A DNA stretch of 64,000 bases from Spartobacteria bacterium (GTDB lineage Bacteria > Verrucomicrobiota > Verrucomicrobiia > Chthoniobacterales > UBA6821). Positions 25,808 to 35,238 of the stretch are shown piece by piece. The stretch is from contig CANKWU010000008.1 in NCBI GenBank assembly GCA_947487385.1, positions 33,974-97,973 of the forward strand, in the 5' to 3' direction. Each line of letters opens with the position of its first letter. Position 1 is the stretch's first letter. The notes beneath the pieces were generated by a model. It had not been told where the DNA came from. It was given only the letters and a program-made list of their open reading frames with translations, and ran no database searches. The position numbers and the translations under genes are program-made.

Positions 25808-26409
25808 CGCCTGCATGGTTGACTCACAGGCATGATCTGCTCCGAGCTGGCAAGATCAACCGAGGCCCCGATCCCATCGATCAGAAAACGGGAGATATCA
25901 CGGCCATCCATGCCGGCACCGATTCCCTCCTGCATCAAGTACGAGGCGACCATCACCCTGGGTGGAAGATGAAACAGGTTAGCTCGCAACGCATGGGTGA
26001 TCGCGAAATGCCCGGGTGAGTTTCCCGCTTGGACCGCAGCGCGATACCGCTCGACCACCCGGTCACCACGGGGAGCAAGCAATCCCAGAAGCAGCCTCTT
26101 TCCCTCATCACGGCTCGACAGGCGGACCGATAAGGGAAGCGCCTTATCCAGCACACAATCAAGTGCCGTGAGTTCAAAACTCCCGCCCTCGGTTGCCAAG
26201 GCGACAACCTGCAGAAGCGTTGGATGAATGATCGGGGTAAAGAGCGAGGCATTCCAGTTTAGCACCGAGGAGGCCACCGGCCCCCGGATCGAGAGGGTCG
26301 CCTCCCCCATGGCATCCAGAAACGGATTGCAGAGCTCGGCACTCCGGGCAACAAGGGAATAATCCCCCTCCTCAGGAATTTCCTCACGTTGGATGGCAGC
26401 CTCTCTCAC
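25804..26409 (-). CDS. Uncharacterised protein upstream of clpS
   Basis: A 201-residue soluble protein, alpha-rich, with no signal peptide or membrane helix. I could not assign a family. Notable segments are LRANLFHLPPRVMVASYLMQ and GLLAPRGDRVVERYRAAV. It starts 10 bp after ybeY and its stop overlaps the clpS start by 4 bp, so it is translationally coupled to clpS. A role in substrate delivery or stress response is only a guess from context. Confidence 0.6.
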   Translation of the reverse strand: MREAAIQREEIPEEGDYSLVARSAELCNPFLDAMGEATLSIRGPVASSVLNWNASLFTPIIHPTLLQVVALATEGGSFELTALDCVLDKALPLSVRLSSRDEGKRLLLGLLAPRGDRVVERYRAAVQAGNSPGHFAITHALRANLFHLPPRVMVASYLMQEGIGAGMDGRDISRFLIDGIGASVDLASSEQIMPVSQPCRR

Positions 26410-26419
26410 GGGTCGAAAG

Positions 26420-26863
26420 CTAGCATACCTCCCGAAGGGAGGCCTCTAAAATTTCCTTCTGCCGTGCGTGCATAATGAAACGCTCTTTTTCAGTCAGATC
26501 ATCATAGCCCAGGAGGTGCAGCAGACCATGAATGGCACAGAGGGCAACCTCGTGGTCAGCAGGATGAGCGAACTTGCGGGCATTAGCCGTGGCAATCGGA
26601 ACACCGATCAGGATCTCCCCATGCTCGAAGGTGATCACATCAGTCGGCGTCGGATCATCCAGAAACTCAGCGTGAACCTTCGTGATCGCAGCCTCCCCCA
26701 CCAGCGTGATCTCGATTTCCGGAGGGAGCTGCCTTCCCGGAGATCGAGGTTGGGAAAGACAGAGGGGCAGCGCTGCTTCCACGATCCTACGGATGAATGG
26801 CACATCGAGCTTCAAGGAACGGGAACGCTGGCGGTTGGCCCAGAGAAGAGTGGTTCGTTTCAT
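26420..26863 (-). CDS. ybeY: Endoribonuclease YbeY
   Basis: A 147-residue UPF0054/YbeY metalloprotein involved in 16S rRNA maturation and ribosome quality control. The metal motif HGLLHLLGYDD is recognisable, but the third ligand of H-x3-H-x5-H is Asp, a variant I recall from Bacteroidetes. DDPTPTDVITFEHGEILIG-like residues precede it. It sits between the U32 peptidase gene and the clpS group, all on the minus strand. Confidence 0.9.
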   Translation of the reverse strand: MKRTTLLWANRQRSRSLKLDVPFIRRIVEAALPLCLSQPRSPGRQLPPEIEITLVGEAAITKVHAEFLDDPTPTDVITFEHGEILIGVPIATANARKFAHPADHEVALCAIHGLLHLLGYDDLTEKERFIMHARQKEILEASLREVC

Positions 26864-26921
26864 CAGATTGCGTCAGCGGTCCCTAAAAGCACTGTATCCA
26901 CCCAATGCACTCTTTTTCACT

Positions 26922-29351
26922 CTATTCCCTCTCATCCAGAGTGCCGGCGGTGACTCCGAGCTGGGATCTCGCTCGGAGTGAGCGCCAGAGATCGCTTCCC
27001 TGGGTCTGACCTCCTAGAAGGGCTTGGTAAGCACTCAGGATCTCCCGCGTCCTTCCAGCATCCTCCTCGAGTAACTCGACGCGGAAGTGACGCACTCCGG
27101 CATCGCAGAACTCCTGAAAATATTCCGCCCCAGTTTGAGCGACTGCATTAAACAAAGTATTCCTACACCCAACATCAGCGCGCAGTGGATGCTTCATGCC
27201 GACGCGATCGCGAAGGTGGACGCGGTGGCTCTCGCACGGTCTGCCGCAGTCGGTGTGATCCTTCCCCTCGGAGAGGAAGGCGGCGAAGACACAATGCTCC
27301 ATATGAAACATCGGCATATGCTGATGAATCGTCAGCTCGAACCATGCAGGAGTCGCGGCCTTGAGAAGGTCCAAGACTTGACCCGCATTCAAATCATAGC
27401 TCACCGTGACGCGGTTCAGACCACGATCCATGAAGAACTGGGCACTTAGTGGATTGGCCACATTGAGGGAAAAGTCACCGACCGTGACGAGATCTGTCCC
27501 TGCGAAATGGGTGATGGCCCCGAGATTACGAATCAAGACACCATCGGGATCGGCATTTTCAATCAGCTTGAAGAATCCCTCCTCTGTCGCTTTCTGAATA
27601 CGAGGAGTAGCCAGCAGAATGCGGGCACCGCCATGAGCCCTCACCAGGACCACGGCATCCTTGTAACGACGAATATCCTCGAAGTCGGCATAGAGTTCCT
27701 GCACCCCCGCGTCGAGCGCGGCTTCCAGCTGTTCCATGCTACGGCAGAGCACATTGAGTGAGAGTGGCTCAGCGGTCGGTATAGCCACCTTTGTCGCAGG
27801 CCTCACATTCTGAAGAAGATCGCTCCAATGACCGGGAATCTCAATCCGTGGGTGGTTGGATGCGATCAGCAACCGCTCCAGCAATTGACGCCTCATTCTG
27901 TTGATCTCACCGATCGGAAGAATCACCTCCCCCTCGATATTGATGATGATCTTGCGAAGTTCGAGGCCTGAGTCGGCCGTTTTTTCAAGCTGCACGCGAA
28001 GTTTTTCCTCCGTGAGAGGTGCATTCCTCGCAGCCTCGAGTGGCAGGATCGACTCCACGGAGACATCTCCGGACTGCATCACAAGAGGCATCTCGGCACG
28101 GCCTGAAAGGATAACATCAAACGGGGTTCGATGCCGCGGAGCGATACGGCTTGTGTAGGATTGACGGAGTCGCTTGTCGAGATCGGGATCATTGGTTTTC
28201 CAGATCCGATCACCAACCTTCAGACACTTCATGTTGAGATGTCCGTGACGGAAATAGTAGCGGCCCTCCCGGATTTCATAGATTCGCCCCCCCTGTTCCT
28301 GATCGGTATCAGTTCCTGCATCAAAGACGATCCCGTCTCCAGGTTTAAGCGGGACAAGGGCCTCAAAGGCCACGAAGTCCGAGCCGAGCGAGGCAATCGT
28401 CGCGACAAAGGCTCCTCTCTTCTTGCCGAAGCGGGCATGCACCAACTCCTGATGATTCACCCCATGCATCCACCCGGAGTAGAGTCCTCGTGAAAAGGCC
28501 ATCTCCAGCTGGTAACGATCCTCAGGACTTGCCTCACGGGCAAGACCAGCCAAGGAAGCATCGATGGCCTTCCGGTAGACTTGGCAAACCGCCGCCACAT
28601 ATTCAGGGGACTTGAGGCGTCCCTCGATCTTGAAACTGGTGACGCCCGAGGCGATCAGTTCGGGAAGATCGTTCACCGCCGCCAAATCCTGAGGTGAGAG
28701 CAGATAGCGGCGGTCTCCGAGATCACGAATGGCCCCATCGACCACCAGCTCATACGGCATGCGGCACGCTTGGGCACACTCCCCACGGTTTGCACTCCGC
28801 TGTCCCAGGGACTCACTGGTCAGACATTGGCCGGAGTAGGCCACACAGAGGGCACCGTGAACAAAGACCTCAAGCGGCATCCTGGAAGTGTCGAATCGCT
28901 TCAGTTCACGCAGGGAAAGCTCGCGGGCCAGCACCGAACGCGTGATTCCCAACTCCCTGGCGATTTCGACACCCTGGGGAGAGGTCAGCGTCATCTGGGT
29001 CGAGGCATGAATCGGAAGCTCCGGCACCAAGGCAGCCGCCAGCCTCACTAGGCCGATATCCTGAACGATCAGGGCATCGACCCCGCAGCGGTTCAGCAAT
29101 CGCAGGTAATCAGCCGCATCCTCCAACTCCGAGGTGAACACCAAGGTATTCAACGTCACATAGGCCTTCACCCCATGGCGGTGACAGAAGGCGATGACTT
29201 CGGGGAGTTCCTCCTCGGTGAAGTTATCGGCACGCAGGCGTGCATTGAACCTTGGCAATCCGAAAAAGACGGCATCAGCCCCGTTCGCGACGGCCGCTTT
29301 CAGACAGTCCCATCCTCCCGCAGGAGCAAGCAGCTCGGGACTTAAAGGCAT
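26922..29351 (-). CDS. U32-family peptidase-like protein (RlhA/YegQ type)
   Basis: An 809-residue protein. The N-terminal half has the U32 core ELLAPAGGWDCLKAAVANGA, the family motif EVFVHGALCVAYSGQCL, and conserved Cys in RGECAQACRMPYEL. The second half contains a collagenase-like C-terminal region with another Cys cluster (CGRPCESHR). Long U32 members include RlhA, which hydroxylates a 23S rRNA cytidine, so a modification enzyme is as likely as a protease. The ATG at 29351 is preferred to a TTG three codons upstream. It follows thiS on the same strand. Confidence 0.88.
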   Translation of the reverse strand: MPLSPELLAPAGGWDCLKAAVANGADAVFFGLPRFNARLRADNFTEEELPEVIAFCHRHGVKAYVTLNTLVFTSELEDAADYLRLLNRCGVDALIVQDIGLVRLAAALVPELPIHASTQMTLTSPQGVEIARELGITRSVLARELSLRELKRFDTSRMPLEVFVHGALCVAYSGQCLTSESLGQRSANRGECAQACRMPYELVVDGAIRDLGDRRYLLSPQDLAAVNDLPELIASGVTSFKIEGRLKSPEYVAAVCQVYRKAIDASLAGLAREASPEDRYQLEMAFSRGLYSGWMHGVNHQELVHARFGKKRGAFVATIASLGSDFVAFEALVPLKPGDGIVFDAGTDTDQEQGGRIYEIREGRYYFRHGHLNMKCLKVGDRIWKTNDPDLDKRLRQSYTSRIAPRHRTPFDVILSGRAEMPLVMQSGDVSVESILPLEAARNAPLTEEKLRVQLEKTADSGLELRKIIINIEGEVILPIGEINRMRRQLLERLLIASNHPRIEIPGHWSDLLQNVRPATKVAIPTAEPLSLNVLCRSMEQLEAALDAGVQELYADFEDIRRYKDAVVLVRAHGGARILLATPRIQKATEEGFFKLIENADPDGVLIRNLGAITHFAGTDLVTVGDFSLNVANPLSAQFFMDRGLNRVTVSYDLNAGQVLDLLKAATPAWFELTIHQHMPMFHMEHCVFAAFLSEGKDHTDCGRPCESHRVHLRDRVGMKHPLRADVGCRNTLFNAVAQTGAEYFQEFCDAGVRHFRVELLEEDAGRTREILSAYQALLGGQTQGSDLWRSLRARSQLGVTAGTLDERE

Positions 29352-29443
29352 GGTAATCAAAAGATGAATGATGAAATGTAGAAATAAGTCGGAATGCTCA
29401 GCTCTTCATCGTTCATTCTTCACTCCTCCTTTTTCCTTTGAGT

Positions 29444-29644
29444 TCATCCTCCCGCTGCAACCTTCATGAGTTCCAGGCGATCACCCTCGACCAATGTGAC
29501 AGATGACCACTCCGACCGATGAAGTGCCTTGCCATTATACTCCACGAGCATCAAGGGCAACGGCAGGGAAAGCTCGTGAAACAGATCCTCCAATGACGTG
29601 GACGTCACCTCGCTGGATTTACCGTTAATCGTCAGAAGAGGCAT
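29444..29644 (-). CDS. thiS: Sulfur carrier protein ThiS
   Basis: A 66-residue ubiquitin-like carrier ending KVAAGG; the terminal Gly is thiocarboxylated to supply thiazole sulfur in thiamine synthesis. MPLLTINGKSSEV is a normal ThiS start. It lies 30 bp downstream of thiH. thiG and thiF are not in the window. Confidence 0.9.
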   Translation of the reverse strand: MPLLTINGKSSEVTSTSLEDLFHELSLPLPLMLVEYNGKALHRSEWSSVTLVEGDRLELMKVAAGG

Positions 29645-29674
29645 CAGCTTGAATGATAAAGGTTGAGGGATGAA

Positions 29675-30850
29675 TTATGAAATTGAGGCCACAGCCAAAG
29701 GCTTCCTACTTTCATCATTCATACTTCTGACTTGATCCTTTCTCAATATCGCAGCGTCCCAGTCTTTCCAGACGGGCTCCAGACCACGGGCTTCAAGCAT
29801 GGAGGCGACCTCTGCAGGAGTACGCTCATCGCTGATTGAGAACTGCTCGGTGGCCGAGGTGCTTCCACAGGTTGCCTCGATCCTTTTCCCCTTTACCGTT
29901 TGATGGAGTTGATCAGCTCCCTGTCCGGTATAGCCGCCCGGTTCGGTATGGCTTCCAGCGCTCATCATCGTGATGCCGAGAGGGGCCAAGGCATCGCGCA
30001 AGGGGGCAGTTTCACGCGTGCTTAGGATAATGCCGACCTGCGGGAAGCTCACTCGGAGGGCGCAGATCAGCTGGGTGAGGTCGCGGTCGTCGAAAGAAAA
30101 TCTGGGCTCGAAGGAGCCGGCGGCGGGACGAAGCCGGGGAAGACTCACCGTGATCTGGGAAGTCCAGCAGACACGTTGAAGGTAAAGGAGATGGGCAGCC
30201 AGGGCCGTCGCCTCCCCACGCCATTCCGAGAGGCCGAAGAGCACCCCGATGCCGAGCCTGCGGAATCCCGCAGCATGGGCGCGCTCGGGAGCATCAAGAC
30301 GCCAATTGTAATCTTTCTTGGGACCTGCAGTGTGGAGCTCGGGATAAACTGAGCGGTCATAGGTCTCCTGATAGACAACGAGACCTTCTGCTCCAGCCGC
30401 CACTAGGGGAAGGTACTCCTCGGTCTCCATCGGGGCCACTTCGAGTGAAAGACTCGGCACCTCTCCGGAGAGGCGTTCAAGGCATTTTTGGAGATAGCCT
30501 CCTGAGACAAATTTCGGGTGCTCACCGGCGACAAGCAGGACATTACGGAATCCCTCGGCGGCAAGATGACGCGCCTCGGAGGCAACCTGCTCGATCTCGA
30601 GCGTCACACGGAGGATCGCATTGTCTCGGGAAAATCCGCAGTACGCGCAGGAGTTGATGCACTCATTGGAGAGATAGAGGGGGGCGAACATCCTCATCGT
30701 TTTGCCAAAATGGCGACGCGTCACGGATGCAGAGCGAAGGGCTAGTGCCTCCAGTCCCCGATCATCGCATGGTTCAAGCAAACGACGAAAGGCCCTCAGC
30801 TCCGCAGAGGGTGTCGCCAAGGCCGAATCGATCTGTGTGGAAAAACCCAT
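29675..30850 (-). CDS. thiH: 2-Iminoacetate synthase ThiH (radical SAM)
   Basis: A 391-residue radical-SAM tyrosine lyase that forms dehydroglycine for the thiazole ring of thiamine. The [4Fe-4S]-SAM motif is NECINSCAYCGFSR (CxxxCxxC), and the C-terminal BATS-like part contains MSAGSHTEPGGY. It precedes thiS. No TPP riboswitch could be recognised in the upstream gap, which holds GATGAAGGATGAAG-like repeats. The terminal residues are less conserved. Confidence 0.92.
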   Translation of the reverse strand: MGFSTQIDSALATPSAELRAFRRLLEPCDDRGLEALALRSASVTRRHFGKTMRMFAPLYLSNECINSCAYCGFSRDNAILRVTLEIEQVASEARHLAAEGFRNVLLVAGEHPKFVSGGYLQKCLERLSGEVPSLSLEVAPMETEEYLPLVAAGAEGLVVYQETYDRSVYPELHTAGPKKDYNWRLDAPERAHAAGFRRLGIGVLFGLSEWRGEATALAAHLLYLQRVCWTSQITVSLPRLRPAAGSFEPRFSFDDRDLTQLICALRVSFPQVGIILSTRETAPLRDALAPLGITMMSAGSHTEPGGYTGQGADQLHQTVKGKRIEATCGSTSATEQFSISDERTPAEVASMLEARGLEPVWKDWDAAILRKDQVRSMNDESRKPLAVASIS

Positions 30851-30940
30851 GGTGTGGAAATTATGTAGGATGGGCGATGAAGGATGAAGAATAACCCGAT
30901 GACGATTTCAAACGAAACTCACTGCGTATTTTTTCATCAT

Positions 30941-31948
30941 TCATCCTTCTGCCTTCAGAATTTTAGCCGCTGCCAAGCGGCCAAGTACCTCCATCTCGCT
31001 AGCGGTGGGGGCACGCCCCTCGGCACGCCAGGAATCATCGAGCACCGCAACCCGGCTGACACGGCCGTTTTTCCAGACCAGTGAGTCGGGAAAGCAAGGC
31101 CCCACTTTCAGGGGGTCGCTCCAGAGATGGATCGCGAGTGTTCTTTCAGGATGGATGGCTGATGCAAGATGCATCGGTCCACTATCGGAACTGACGATAA
31201 AAGAGGCTCCTCGAAGGATGGCGGTGAGTTCCAGAAGCTCGGTGCGATTGCTCCAGTCTTCGACATTACCCGGCCACTCCACCTGCACGGCTTCAGCATC
31301 TCCCCTTCCGACGATGACGACACGGAGAGGAGAAGCCCCTTCGGAAAAGGCCTGGATCATCTGAGCCGTGAGACTCTTTCCCTGACCACGGGAATAAGGA
31401 TGGATCACCACATACGGTTGCCGGATGGAAAACCCTTCTGGAAGTCCTCCCTCGGGCAGCTCGAACTCGGGACGATCTGGACGCGGAATGCCCATTCGAT
31501 CGAGCACCGAGAGATACCGGTTCACGGCATGATCAGTGCCGGAGACTATCGCCCTCTCCCCATGCATTAGACGCGCTCCCTCGCGCGCATCGGAAAGTCC
31601 TATGATGCGCGGGGCTCCGGAAAATCGTGCAAACAGGGCGCTCCGCAGCAATCCTTGAAGATCGATCGCCAGATCAGGCTTCCAATCGGACAAGGTCCTC
31701 AGCCAGGCCAACGAACGGAGCCATCCCCCCGGCCCTCGGAATTTATCCCGTGGGAAAAGCAGTGTTCCTGAGACCCCCGGATGAGACTCCACAAGCGAGC
31801 GCCATGCCGGATGAATGAGCCAGCGCAACTCGGCTTCAGGCCAGTGGCGATGGATAGCCGAGACAACCGGAAGGGCATGGATCACATCGCCGAGAGAACT
31901 CGGCTTCACCAGCAGGATGCGTCCTGGGGCTTTCGTGATTTCCTTCAT
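30941..31948 (-). CDS. Glycosyltransferase family 9 (LPS heptosyltransferase type)
   Basis: A 335-residue GT-B enzyme. KPSSLGDVIHALPVVSAI at the N-terminus and SDSGPMHLASAI near the C-terminus are the GT9 acceptor and nucleotide-sugar sites. Family members transfer heptose from ADP-heptose to LPS core. A second GT9 is encoded at 59.9 kb. It is preceded by the phosphoesterase gene (8 bp gap). Confidence 0.88.
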   Translation of the reverse strand: MKEITKAPGRILLVKPSSLGDVIHALPVVSAIHRHWPEAELRWLIHPAWRSLVESHPGVSGTLLFPRDKFRGPGGWLRSLAWLRTLSDWKPDLAIDLQGLLRSALFARFSGAPRIIGLSDAREGARLMHGERAIVSGTDHAVNRYLSVLDRMGIPRPDRPEFELPEGGLPEGFSIRQPYVVIHPYSRGQGKSLTAQMIQAFSEGASPLRVVIVGRGDAEAVQVEWPGNVEDWSNRTELLELTAILRGASFIVSSDSGPMHLASAIHPERTLAIHLWSDPLKVGPCFPDSLVWKNGRVSRVAVLDDSWRAEGRAPTASEMEVLGRLAAAKILKAEG

Positions 31949-31956
31949 GATCCGAT

Positions 31957-32685
31957 TTATGCTCCTGTACGGAGCCTCTCCGCCAGCTTGGCTGGAAGTC
32001 CTGCATCCAGGACAGCCCTGCTTGCCGACTCGACATCATACTCCACGCGGCGGAGCCAGAGGCCGCCCACCTCCTCGTCATGGATCATGTAGGCAGCCCT
32101 CCAGTCATGATCACGAGGTTGACCCACCGATCCTGCATTGATCAGCAACTTGGGTGACTTGGGAAGCTCGACACCATCAGCATTCTCGAAGAATAACATT
32201 TCACCGACCCCCTGTCCGAAGACCTTGGGAACATGGGTATGTCCCGTAAAGCAGAGAGGGGTGCGTTGACAAGCCATACTGAGATCAGCCTCAGGCACGG
32301 CACGGATATATCCCCAAGATTCCGGCGAATCGAGTGTCGCATGGACAAGCGTCGATTTTCTGATCTGCCGTTGAGGCCGAAGGGATCCAAGCCATGCCTT
32401 CTGATCGGCATCCAAGATCGTTCTTGTCCACTCCAGGGAGAGCGCAGCATTGGAACTGAACCCCTCAAGAGAGCCCTCTTCACCAGCTGCCTTGTCATGA
32501 TTTCCGAGGACGCAGGCCCCGGGGAGATTTCGTACGATCTCAAGACACTCCCTCGGATTCGCGTTGTAACCGACCACATCCCCAAGGCAATGAAACTCGC
32601 TGCACCCATGCTCCCGCGCATCGGCAAGGACAGCCTCCAGAGCCTGCAGATTGGCATGGATATCTCCCAGGATTGCGCAGCGCAT
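31957..32685 (-). CDS. Calcineurin-like metallophosphoesterase
   Basis: A 242-residue phosphoesterase with the full dimetal motif set: GDIHAN (7-12), GDVVGYNANP, GNHDKA and GHTHVP, then NAGSVGQPRD. These resemble the YfcE/MJ0936-like phosphodiesterases. The substrate is unknown. It abuts the upstream gene directly and the heptosyltransferase gene downstream. Confidence 0.88.
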   Translation of the reverse strand: MRCAILGDIHANLQALEAVLADAREHGCSEFHCLGDVVGYNANPRECLEIVRNLPGACVLGNHDKAAGEEGSLEGFSSNAALSLEWTRTILDADQKAWLGSLRPQRQIRKSTLVHATLDSPESWGYIRAVPEADLSMACQRTPLCFTGHTHVPKVFGQGVGEMLFFENADGVELPKSPKLLINAGSVGQPRDHDWRAAYMIHDEEVGGLWLRRVEYDVESASRAVLDAGLPAKLAERLRTGA

Positions 32686-33483
32686 TCAGCGGGAAGGTGT
32701 CGAACCGGTTGCGCCCTCAGCGGGGATGCGCTGATCCATGGGAATGTTCAGCTTTTTCTCCAACTCATGGATCTTGGCAAAGAGGGAGGGCATCCATTGT
32801 TTTTTCCCCTGGCGATAAAGGGTCAGGAGTCTGTCGTAGGCTTCACGTTCCCTGCCGGGAACTTTTTCCATCTCATAAGCTGCAAAACGGCCGATGTAGA
32901 TAGGTGCATCGGGAAAGGAGGCCGCCTTGGTAAAGGCATCGGCGGCAGCATTGTGGTCCTCCAGCTTGTCCCGCAGCAAGATTCCGAGGCGCTCGTAGAG
33001 GAGATAGTTATCGGGATTGTTGCGGATGCCACGCTCCAGGAAATCGCGACCGAGATCGATGTATTGGCGACGCGCCCTCTCCCTCAGCACTTCGCTCTTC
33101 TGCTTAGCATCCTGAAGGGCGGCAACGCTGGCATTCCAGGCCATATGCCAGGCGGCAATATCCCAGTAGAGAAGCGAGTGGGGTTGGAGCGTTGTGACCG
33201 TATTAAAGAGCCCCGCCATACGCCCCCACTCGGTCTTTTCCCAGGCGGAATGGGCATCGATCCAGAGAAGGGCGGCTAACGGCGCCCGGAATCCGCTGAG
33301 TGCCGCCAGGAAGCCCGACTGACCGATCTGTTCCCGGAGAGTCAGATTCAGTGGTATCGTCCTGAAGTGGGCGGCTTGGGACTCACGTTGAAGCTTGGCC
33401 TGCCACGGCAGAAGAAGAGCACCCGCAATCGCCACCATCAGGATAGCGATAAGATTCCGGCGTAATAAGGACAGGCCTGACAT
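32686..33483 (-). CDS. Membrane-anchored helical (TPR-like) protein
   Basis: A 265-residue protein with one N-terminal membrane segment (about residues 9-27) and an otherwise helical, soluble part. RARRQYIDLGRDFLERGIRNNPDNYLLYERLG and the next repeat have tetratricopeptide character. No enzyme motif is seen. It lies 21 bp after an ABC-2 permease and directly before the phosphoesterase, so it may be an envelope accessory protein. Confidence 0.65.
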   Translation of the reverse strand: MSGLSLLRRNLIAILMVAIAGALLLPWQAKLQRESQAAHFRTIPLNLTLREQIGQSGFLAALSGFRAPLAALLWIDAHSAWEKTEWGRMAGLFNTVTTLQPHSLLYWDIAAWHMAWNASVAALQDAKQKSEVLRERARRQYIDLGRDFLERGIRNNPDNYLLYERLGILLRDKLEDHNAAADAFTKAASFPDAPIYIGRFAAYEMEKVPGREREAYDRLLTLYRQGKKQWMPSLFAKIHELEKKLNIPMDQRIPAEGATGSTPSR

Positions 33484-33504
33484 CGAGTGAAATCCCAGTG
33501 CTTC

Positions 33505-34380
33505 TTAAAGCTCCCTGCTCTCGAAGACAAAGCAGGCGACGGCATAATAAACCGAGGTATAAACCGCTCCGAGTGCGATCGTTTGCCAGAAGAGGCCCAT
33601 TGGCAGAGCCGTTCCCGCCACGATATCATCGCTAAGGTTGAAGGCCTGAAGGTCGGGAAAGAGGAGCGCCACAAAGGCCGTGAAGATCCGGGTCCACCAA
33701 TGAATTCCGATACCGCTCATCCAGTATTCCCGAGCTGTTACCTGAAGATGCCCGATGAAATAAGCCGAAGCCGAAATAAGGACCGCAAAGATTCCCGAGG
33801 TGGCAAAGGTCGAAACGAACAAGGTCAGGGAAGCGAGCAGGATGCCCTTCGCCAGCAGGATCGCCATGGCTGGAATGAGGTCCCAACTGAAGGCGGCTTT
33901 TTTGATTTCGGCTAAGGCGGCGGCAAGTTCCTGAGGCGATCCCGCAAGAGATAACCGAGTCTCTCCAAGAGCCATGTTCTCCCGAAGGAAGAGGACACTC
34001 AGAAAGAGCAGTCCCATGACAAGAGTCGATACCGTCAGGAGAGTGACAACCCCTAGCAGCTTGCCCAGGAGGTACTCATACCGTGGAACCGGCTTGGAGA
34101 GGATGGTGAAGATCGTGCGATCTTCCAGATCCCGAGGCAGCAAGGTGGCCGTTGCCAGGATGGCAAGCAGGCTCAGGAAAACCGACATGGCACCGAGCGA
34201 AACATCCTTGAGCATCTGGAACTCCTCCTGGAACGAGAACTTGGCCAGGAAGGCCGAGTTTCCGATCACGACCAGGCCAAAGATCAGCAGGAAGTAGAAA
34301 ACCTTCTGGCGGACGAGTTCGGTGAAAGTATTCCTTGCGATCGCATGGATCCGGATCGGGGTAAGCATAGCCTGCGTCAT
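33505..34380 (-). CDS. ABC-2 type transporter permease
   Basis: A 291-residue membrane protein with about six transmembrane segments and an amphipathic N-terminus (IHAIARNTFTELVRQKVFYFL) typical of NosY/ABC-2 permeases. RDLEDRTIFTILSKPVPRYEYLLGK is the conserved cytoplasmic loop. No ATPase is adjacent. Its start overlaps the proB stop by 4 bp. Substrate unknown. Confidence 0.82.
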   Translation of the reverse strand: MTQAMLTPIRIHAIARNTFTELVRQKVFYFLLIFGLVVIGNSAFLAKFSFQEEFQMLKDVSLGAMSVFLSLLAILATATLLPRDLEDRTIFTILSKPVPRYEYLLGKLLGVVTLLTVSTLVMGLLFLSVLFLRENMALGETRLSLAGSPQELAAALAEIKKAAFSWDLIPAMAILLAKGILLASLTLFVSTFATSGIFAVLISASAYFIGHLQVTAREYWMSGIGIHWWTRIFTAFVALLFPDLQAFNLSDDIVAGTALPMGLFWQTIALGAVYTSVYYAVACFVFESREL

Positions 34381-35222
34381 GACTTGGTTTGTTTTCTTGC
34401 CTTGCCAGCAGGAAAGCGCGTTCCCACGTCTCCCCCCCCGATGGCACCGCCAATCTGTTCCCTCTTGCGACCATGGGCGATCACCGTCTCGATTCCTGCG
34501 TCAACGGCGGATTGCACGGCCTGGAGCTTCGCCTGCATCCCACCTGTCGAGTGCTCCCCCTTATCGGGCGTCACATGGCGGAAGGCGTCGGCAATCTCCG
34601 TCACCACGGGGATACGCTGAAGCGTGGAGGATGTTTTTAAGGAAGCCTTAGAGGAGGTCTTAGAGGAAGCTTTTGAAACAGAAGTCGATCTGGCCATCAG
34701 ACCATCCGTACTGGTTAGCAGGATGAGAAGACGCGCCTTCACTAGCTGAGCAACTTCCGAGGAGAGACGATCATTATCGCCGAAGCGAAGCTCCTCCACC
34801 GCCACCGAGTCATTCTCGTTGATGATCGGAACCACTCCCGGAGACTGCAATAACTTGGTCAGCGTGACATTGGCATTCCGCCTGCGACCCACATCAAAGA
34901 TATCGTCATGCGTAAGCAAAAGTTGAGCCGGGCGCAGTCCATGCACTCCGAGATAGCGTGCATAGGCCGTCATCAGGACTGGTTGCCCAACCGCAGCGCA
35001 GGCCTGCTTTCCGGCCAGATCCGAGGGGCGCTTTGCTAACCCAAGGGCATCGACTCCCGCCGCCACAGCGGCACTGGAGACCACGATGACGGGGATTCCC
35101 TGCTCCACAAGTCGGGCGATCTCCCCGCAAAGCCTGCGGAACTGACCTGGATCCAAGGAGCATCCTCCCTCGCGAGCAAGGATGCCGGTACCGAACTTCA
35201 AGACGACGGGACGATTTTTCAT
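34377..35222 (-). CDS. proB: Glutamate 5-kinase (no PUA domain)
   Basis: A 281-residue amino-acid kinase that phosphorylates glutamate in proline synthesis. Motifs: VLKFGTGIL (ATP/phosphate loop), VSSAAVAAGVDALGL, and INENDSVAVEELRFGDND (substrate site). It lacks the C-terminal PUA domain of E. coli ProB, as in many bacteria. After LLTSTDGL the usual YDADPR segment is replaced by a Ser/Lys-rich repeat (KASSKTSSKASLKTSS) encoded by four 12-bp tandem units at 34623-34670. Position is after holB on the minus strand. Confidence 0.9.
   Translation of the reverse strand: MKNRPVVLKFGTGILAREGGCSLDPGQFRRLCGEIARLVEQGIPVIVVSSAAVAAGVDALGLAKRPSDLAGKQACAAVGQPVLMTAYARYLGVHGLRPAQLLLTHDDIFDVGRRRNANVTLTKLLQSPGVVPIINENDSVAVEELRFGDNDRLSSEVAQLVKARLLILLTSTDGLMARSTSVSKASSKTSSKASLKTSSTLQRIPVVTEIADAFRHVTPDKGEHSTGGMQAKLQAVQSAVDAGIETVIAHGRKREQIGGAIGGGDVGTRFPAGKARKQTKS
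34623..34670. repeat. 12-bp tandem repeat inside proB (four units)
   Basis: Four consecutive degenerate 12-bp units (best two: CTTAGAGGAGGT and CTTAGAGGAAGC) encode the Ser/Lys-rich insert of ProB. The in-frame period means copy-number change would alter insert length by four residues. Confidence 0.75.
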
Positions 35223-35238
35223 GAGATAGTTGACGCTC

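Noticed and set aside
30851..30940. TPP riboswitch before thiH
   Set aside because: The gap is 90 bp and has no CTGAGA-type core or matching helices, only GATGAAGGATGAAG-like repeats.
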